Assembly: GCF_000719115.1 (NCBI RefSeq)
Contig: NZ_JOEA01000016.1
Location: 95,963-159,962, forward strand
Length of the DNA stretch: 64,000 bases
Source: Lentzea albidocapillata
Lineage (GTDB): Bacteria; Actinomycetota; Actinomycetes; Mycobacteriales; Pseudonocardiaceae
Direction of reading: 5' to 3'
Each line of letters starts with the position of its first letter. The first letter of the stretch is position 1. The notes beneath the pieces were generated by a model. It saw only the letters and a program-made list of their open reading frames with translations, was not told where the DNA came from and searched no databases. Of this stretch, positions 61,824 to 64,000 are shown in pieces. Made by a program: the position numbers and the translations under genes.

Positions 61824-61837
61824 AAGTGATATCACTT
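61824..61837. promoter_or_regulatory. Perfect palindrome between the SPFH operon and the NUDIX gene
   Basis: AAGTGATATCACTT at 61824-61837 is a 14-base perfect palindrome, 27 bases from the SPFH start and 33 from the NUDIX start. It is a likely operator for a dimeric regulator; the RHH protein of the SPFH operon is the obvious candidate. Both divergent promoters could be touched. Confidence 0.55.
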
Positions 61838-61869
61838 TTCCGTCATGATCGCCAGCTAGGCTGATCCGC

Positions 61870-62304
61870 ATGAGGGCGAAGAAGCAGCGCGTGGCGGCGT
61901 ACGGGGTCTGCATCAACGAGCGCGACGAGATCCTCCTGGCGCGCTGGCTTGGCCCAAAGGGCAAACGTTGGATCCTGCCGGGAGGCGGCATCGACCACGG
62001 TGAGCACCCGTACGACGGGGTCATCCGGGAGATCGAGGAGGAGACCGGGTACCTCGCCGAGGTGGTCCGCCTGCTCGGCATCGACTCCGAGTTCCGGGAG
62101 GAACCCGACCGCGACTACCACGCGCTTCGCGTCATGTACGAGGTGCGGATCGTCGGCGGCGAGCTGCGCAACGAGGTGGACGGCACGACCGACCTCGCCC
62201 AGTGGTTCCCCCTCGCAGACATCGGACAACTGAAGCGAGTGCCGTCGCTGGACACGGCCCTCGGTCTGTATCGAACTACCCCAGCTGCCGGAATCCTGCG
62301 GTAG
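61870..62304 (+). CDS. NUDIX hydrolase
   Basis: 144 residues. The Nudix box GGGIDHGEHPYDGVIREIEEETGYL fits GX5EX7REUXEEXGU with all catalytic Glu residues present. RVAAYGVCINERDEILLARWLGPKGKRWILPG leads into it. Substrate (a nucleoside diphosphate linked to X) cannot be told. ATG at 61870 has TAGGCT eight bases upstream and no ribosome-binding site, suggesting a leaderless message. Divergent from the SPFH operon across the palindrome at 61824. Confidence 0.92.
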   Translation: MRAKKQRVAAYGVCINERDEILLARWLGPKGKRWILPGGGIDHGEHPYDGVIREIEEETGYLAEVVRLLGIDSEFREEPDRDYHALRVMYEVRIVGGELRNEVDGTTDLAQWFPLADIGQLKRVPSLDTALGLYRTTPAAGILR

Positions 62305-62348
62305 ATTCGGTTCTACCGCCGCCGACTTGCCTCCAATGGAGTTGGCGA

Positions 62349-63695
62349 ATGATCCGATCACTGGCCGTAGTCGGCACGGCCGCCCTGCTGTCGTCCTTCG
62401 TGCACGTGCCGGCCCACGCGGCTGTCGTGAGCGTCTCGAGCGTGTCCTCCCTGCAGGCCGCCCTCGACACCGCGCGAGCCGGTCAGCGCATCGTGCTGGC
62501 CCAGGGCCTGCATGCCGCCGACCGACCCATCAAGATCACCAAGTCGGGCATCACCGTCGCCGCGCAGACCATCGGCGGCACGGTGTTCACCCGTGGCGGC
62601 TTTGAGCTCGGGGCCGTTCGAGACGTGACGATCGAAGGCTTCGTCTTCAACGGAACCAGCACGCTCTCGGTCCCCGCGGAAGCGCGGGCCACGCGCATCA
62701 CCCGCAACACGTACTCGGGGAACAAGGACGGTGCTTCGCTCAGCGTGAGTGCCGACGACGTCCAAATCGACCACAACACGTTCCAGAACCGGACCAACGC
62801 GGGTGTCTACCTGCAGATCACCGGCCCCGGCAGCGAGATCGCCAAGCGGTCGTGGATCCACCACAACTACTTCTACAACCACCAGTTCACCGGCTCGAAC
62901 GGCGGCGAGTCGATCCGGCTCGGCTACAGCCACAAGCAGTCGAAGTCGGCGAACGCGATCGTCGAGCACAACCTGTTCGAGAAGGCGGACGGCGACGCCG
63001 AGGCCATCTCGATCAAGTCGTCGGACAACATCGTCCGGTACAACACGATCCGCAACAGCAAGGGCTACATCGTCCTGCGCCACGGCCACCGCACCACGGT
63101 CGAGGGCAACCTGCTGTTCAACAGCGGCATCCGCTTCCACGGAAACGACCACAAGGTCATCAACAACTACGTGGAGACCACCAAGGACCGCGCGATCGTG
63201 TTCGGCTCCGGCAAGGAGGCCGACAGCGGCCCCACCTCGAAGCTGCACGACCGTCCCGACCGCGTGACGGTCGCGTTCAACACGCTGATCGGCACCGGAG
63301 CGGTGGTGGACAGCGACGGCGGTGACTTCAAGCCCAAGGACTGCGTGCTCGCGAACAACGTCATTCGCGGTTCTTCGGGTGGGGTCGTCTCCATGCACGC
63401 CGGCTCGACCGTCAAGTACGAGGGCAACGTCATCTGGGGCGGCACCGGCGGCAACATGCCGTCGTCCGGCTACAAGTCCGTGGACCCGAAGCTGGTGAAG
63501 GACGCCAACGGACTGTTCCGGTTGTCTTCCGGTAGTCCGGCCATCAACGCGTCGGTGGGCACCTACTCCTATGTGACGCGTGACTTCGATCCGCAGGCGC
63601 GCTCCGGCAAGCCTGATGTCGGGGCGGATGAGTACAACTCGTCGGCGGTGCGGAAGCCGCTGACGAAGGCCGATGTCGGGGTCTCCGCACCCTGA
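62349..63695 (+). CDS. Secreted polysaccharide lyase, PL6-like (chondroitinase B/alginate lyase family)
   Basis: 448 residues with a signal peptide (IRSLAVVGTAALLSSFVHVPAHA). The body is a right-handed beta-helix with short repeats such as VTIEGFVFNGTSTL, TRITRNTYSGNKDG, VQIDHNTFQNRTNAG, NAIVEHNLFEKADGDAEAISIKSSDNIVRYNTIRNSKGYIVLRHGHRTTVEGN. The block SWIHHNYFYNHQFTGSNGGESIRLGYS is the conserved PL6 signature and KSSDN, LRHGH hold the likely catalytic Lys and Arg. It should cleave an acidic polysaccharide outside the cell; alginate or a glycosaminoglycan-like polymer. ATG at 62349 with GGAG upstream. Confidence 0.9.
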   Translation: MIRSLAVVGTAALLSSFVHVPAHAAVVSVSSVSSLQAALDTARAGQRIVLAQGLHAADRPIKITKSGITVAAQTIGGTVFTRGGFELGAVRDVTIEGFVFNGTSTLSVPAEARATRITRNTYSGNKDGASLSVSADDVQIDHNTFQNRTNAGVYLQITGPGSEIAKRSWIHHNYFYNHQFTGSNGGESIRLGYSHKQSKSANAIVEHNLFEKADGDAEAISIKSSDNIVRYNTIRNSKGYIVLRHGHRTTVEGNLLFNSGIRFHGNDHKVINNYVETTKDRAIVFGSGKEADSGPTSKLHDRPDRVTVAFNTLIGTGAVVDSDGGDFKPKDCVLANNVIRGSSGGVVSMHAGSTVKYEGNVIWGGTGGNMPSSGYKSVDPKLVKDANGLFRLSSGSPAINASVGTYSYVTRDFDPQARSGKPDVGADEYNSSAVRKPLTKADVGVSAP

Positions 63696-63706
63696 TGAAC
63701 GCATTT

Positions 63707-63745
63707 GTCCTGGTGATCGCACGTGTGGCGGTCACCAGGACCCCC
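63707..63745 (+). terminator. Terminator after the polysaccharide lyase gene
   Basis: A 14-bp stem: 63707-63720 pairs with 63728-63741 (one T-G wobble), loop of seven bases, followed by CCCC rather than T. It separates the lyase gene from the rRNA promoters. Confidence 0.7.
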
Positions 63746-63749
63746 CGAT

Positions 63750-63778
63750 TTGGAGATCGAAACAGGCCCGTGTAATGT
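63750..63778 (+). promoter_or_regulatory. rRNA operon promoter (distal)
   Basis: TTGGAG at 63750-63755 and TAATGT at 63773-63778, 17 bases apart, are a plausible vegetative promoter in the region before the rRNA leader. Tandem promoters are usual for actinobacterial rrn operons. Confidence 0.5.
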
Positions 63779-63866
63779 TCTCCATGTCAGAGCGACACGG
63801 GCCGGGAAATACAGACCGGAACGAGCCTGGCAAAAACCGGAGAGATAAAGCCTCCTAGAGGCCGAT

Positions 63867-63896
63867 TTGACACCGGCGAGCAAGACCAAATAAGCT
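63867..63896 (+). promoter_or_regulatory. rRNA operon promoter (proximal)
   Basis: TTGACA at 63867-63872 is a perfect -35 and TAAGCT at 63891-63896 an acceptable -10, with an 18-base spacer. It lies about 60 bases before the antitermination leader. Confidence 0.65.
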
Positions 63897-63951
63897 TCAG
63901 CAACACAAGCCCCGGAAGTAAGTCAGCGTAAAGCTGATGTGACTGCGGTGT

Positions 63952-64000
63952 GCGCGTGTTCTTTGAGAACTCAACAGCGTGCCGAAACACAGCCAGTAAT
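63952..64000 (+). ncRNA. rRNA operon leader (boxA/processing region), continues past the right edge
   Basis: GTTCTTTGAGAACTCAACAG at 63958-63977 is the standard actinobacterial pre-16S leader sequence containing the boxA-like antitermination element and the start of the RNase III processing stem. 16S rRNA normally begins within one to two hundred bases after it. No mature rRNA is inside the window. Confidence 0.85.

Overview
The window is chromosomal DNA from a high-GC actinobacterium, most likely a member of the Pseudonocardiaceae (Lentzea, Saccharothrix or Amycolatopsis type). The evidence is the strong G/C bias at third codon positions, frequent GTG and TTG starts, a DUF3558 lipoprotein next to PPE-like and EspG-like type VII secretion genes, and a backbone in the same order as Mycobacterium tuberculosis Rv2448c to Rv2412: valS, folC, DUF4233, ndk, rne, rplU, rpmA, obg, proB, proA, nadD, rsfS, gpgP, an OctT-like SGNH gene, degV, comEA, comEC, holA, rpsT. 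The genus is an inference from family content, not from a search.

Layout. 1-1,915: 5' part of a molybdopterin oxidoreductase and a membrane-anchored unknown, both on the minus strand. 2,052-6,431: valS, folC and a small membrane protein. 6,582-9,528: a compact type VII (ESX) accessory cluster without the secretion machinery. 9,566-18,353: secreted proteins, including a PhoD-like phosphatase and an 1,812-residue enzyme with both an alpha-amylase and a pullulanase catalytic module. 18,404-20,369: a MarR regulator and its MFS exporter. 20,473-24,113: ndk, a GNAT enzyme and a NodIJ/Drr-type ABC exporter. 24,159-28,558: a B12-binding radical SAM protein and its DUF2344 partner, separated by an inserted subtilisin-like protease. 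28,785-35,375: rne, rplU, rpmA, obg and proB. 35,368-42,355: a roughly 7 kb island of mostly minus-strand genes (MFS, hydrolase, VOC, AraC, DUF1772, P450, RecQ-phosphoribosyltransferase fusion) between proB and proA. 42,571-49,624: proA, a second P450, nadD, a cold-shock gene, rsfS, two genes matching the methylglucose lipopolysaccharide pathway, degV and comEA. 50,215-56,730: comEC, thrC behind a SAM-I riboswitch, holA, a membrane-linked methyltransferase and rpsT. 56,855-63,695: GH3 beta-glucosidase, a SPFH / RHH / AAA+ operon, a NUDIX gene and a PL6-like lyase. 63,746-64,000: promoters and leader of an rRNA operon whose 16S gene lies just past the right edge.

How the genes fit together. 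The backbone serves translation, ribosome assembly (Obg, RsfS, L21, L27, S20), RNA decay, DNA uptake and amino-acid synthesis. Secreted carbohydrate enzymes (amylopullulanase, GH3, PL6) suggest a polymer-degrading saprophyte. Regulation can be read directly in several places: matching operators at marR and its exporter, paired palindromes before the amylopullulanase, an S-box before thrC, a hairpin that masks the ribosome-binding site of the GH3 gene, and a palindrome before the SPFH operon.

The points most worth checking are the SAM riboswitch on thrC, the loss of the natural comEC stop with a real gene nested in the read-through frame, the SPFH-RHH/AT-hook-AAA+ operon, the RecQ-PRTase fusion, and the long perfect inverted repeat between recQ and proA. 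No tRNA, CRISPR array, insertion sequence or prophage was recognised.
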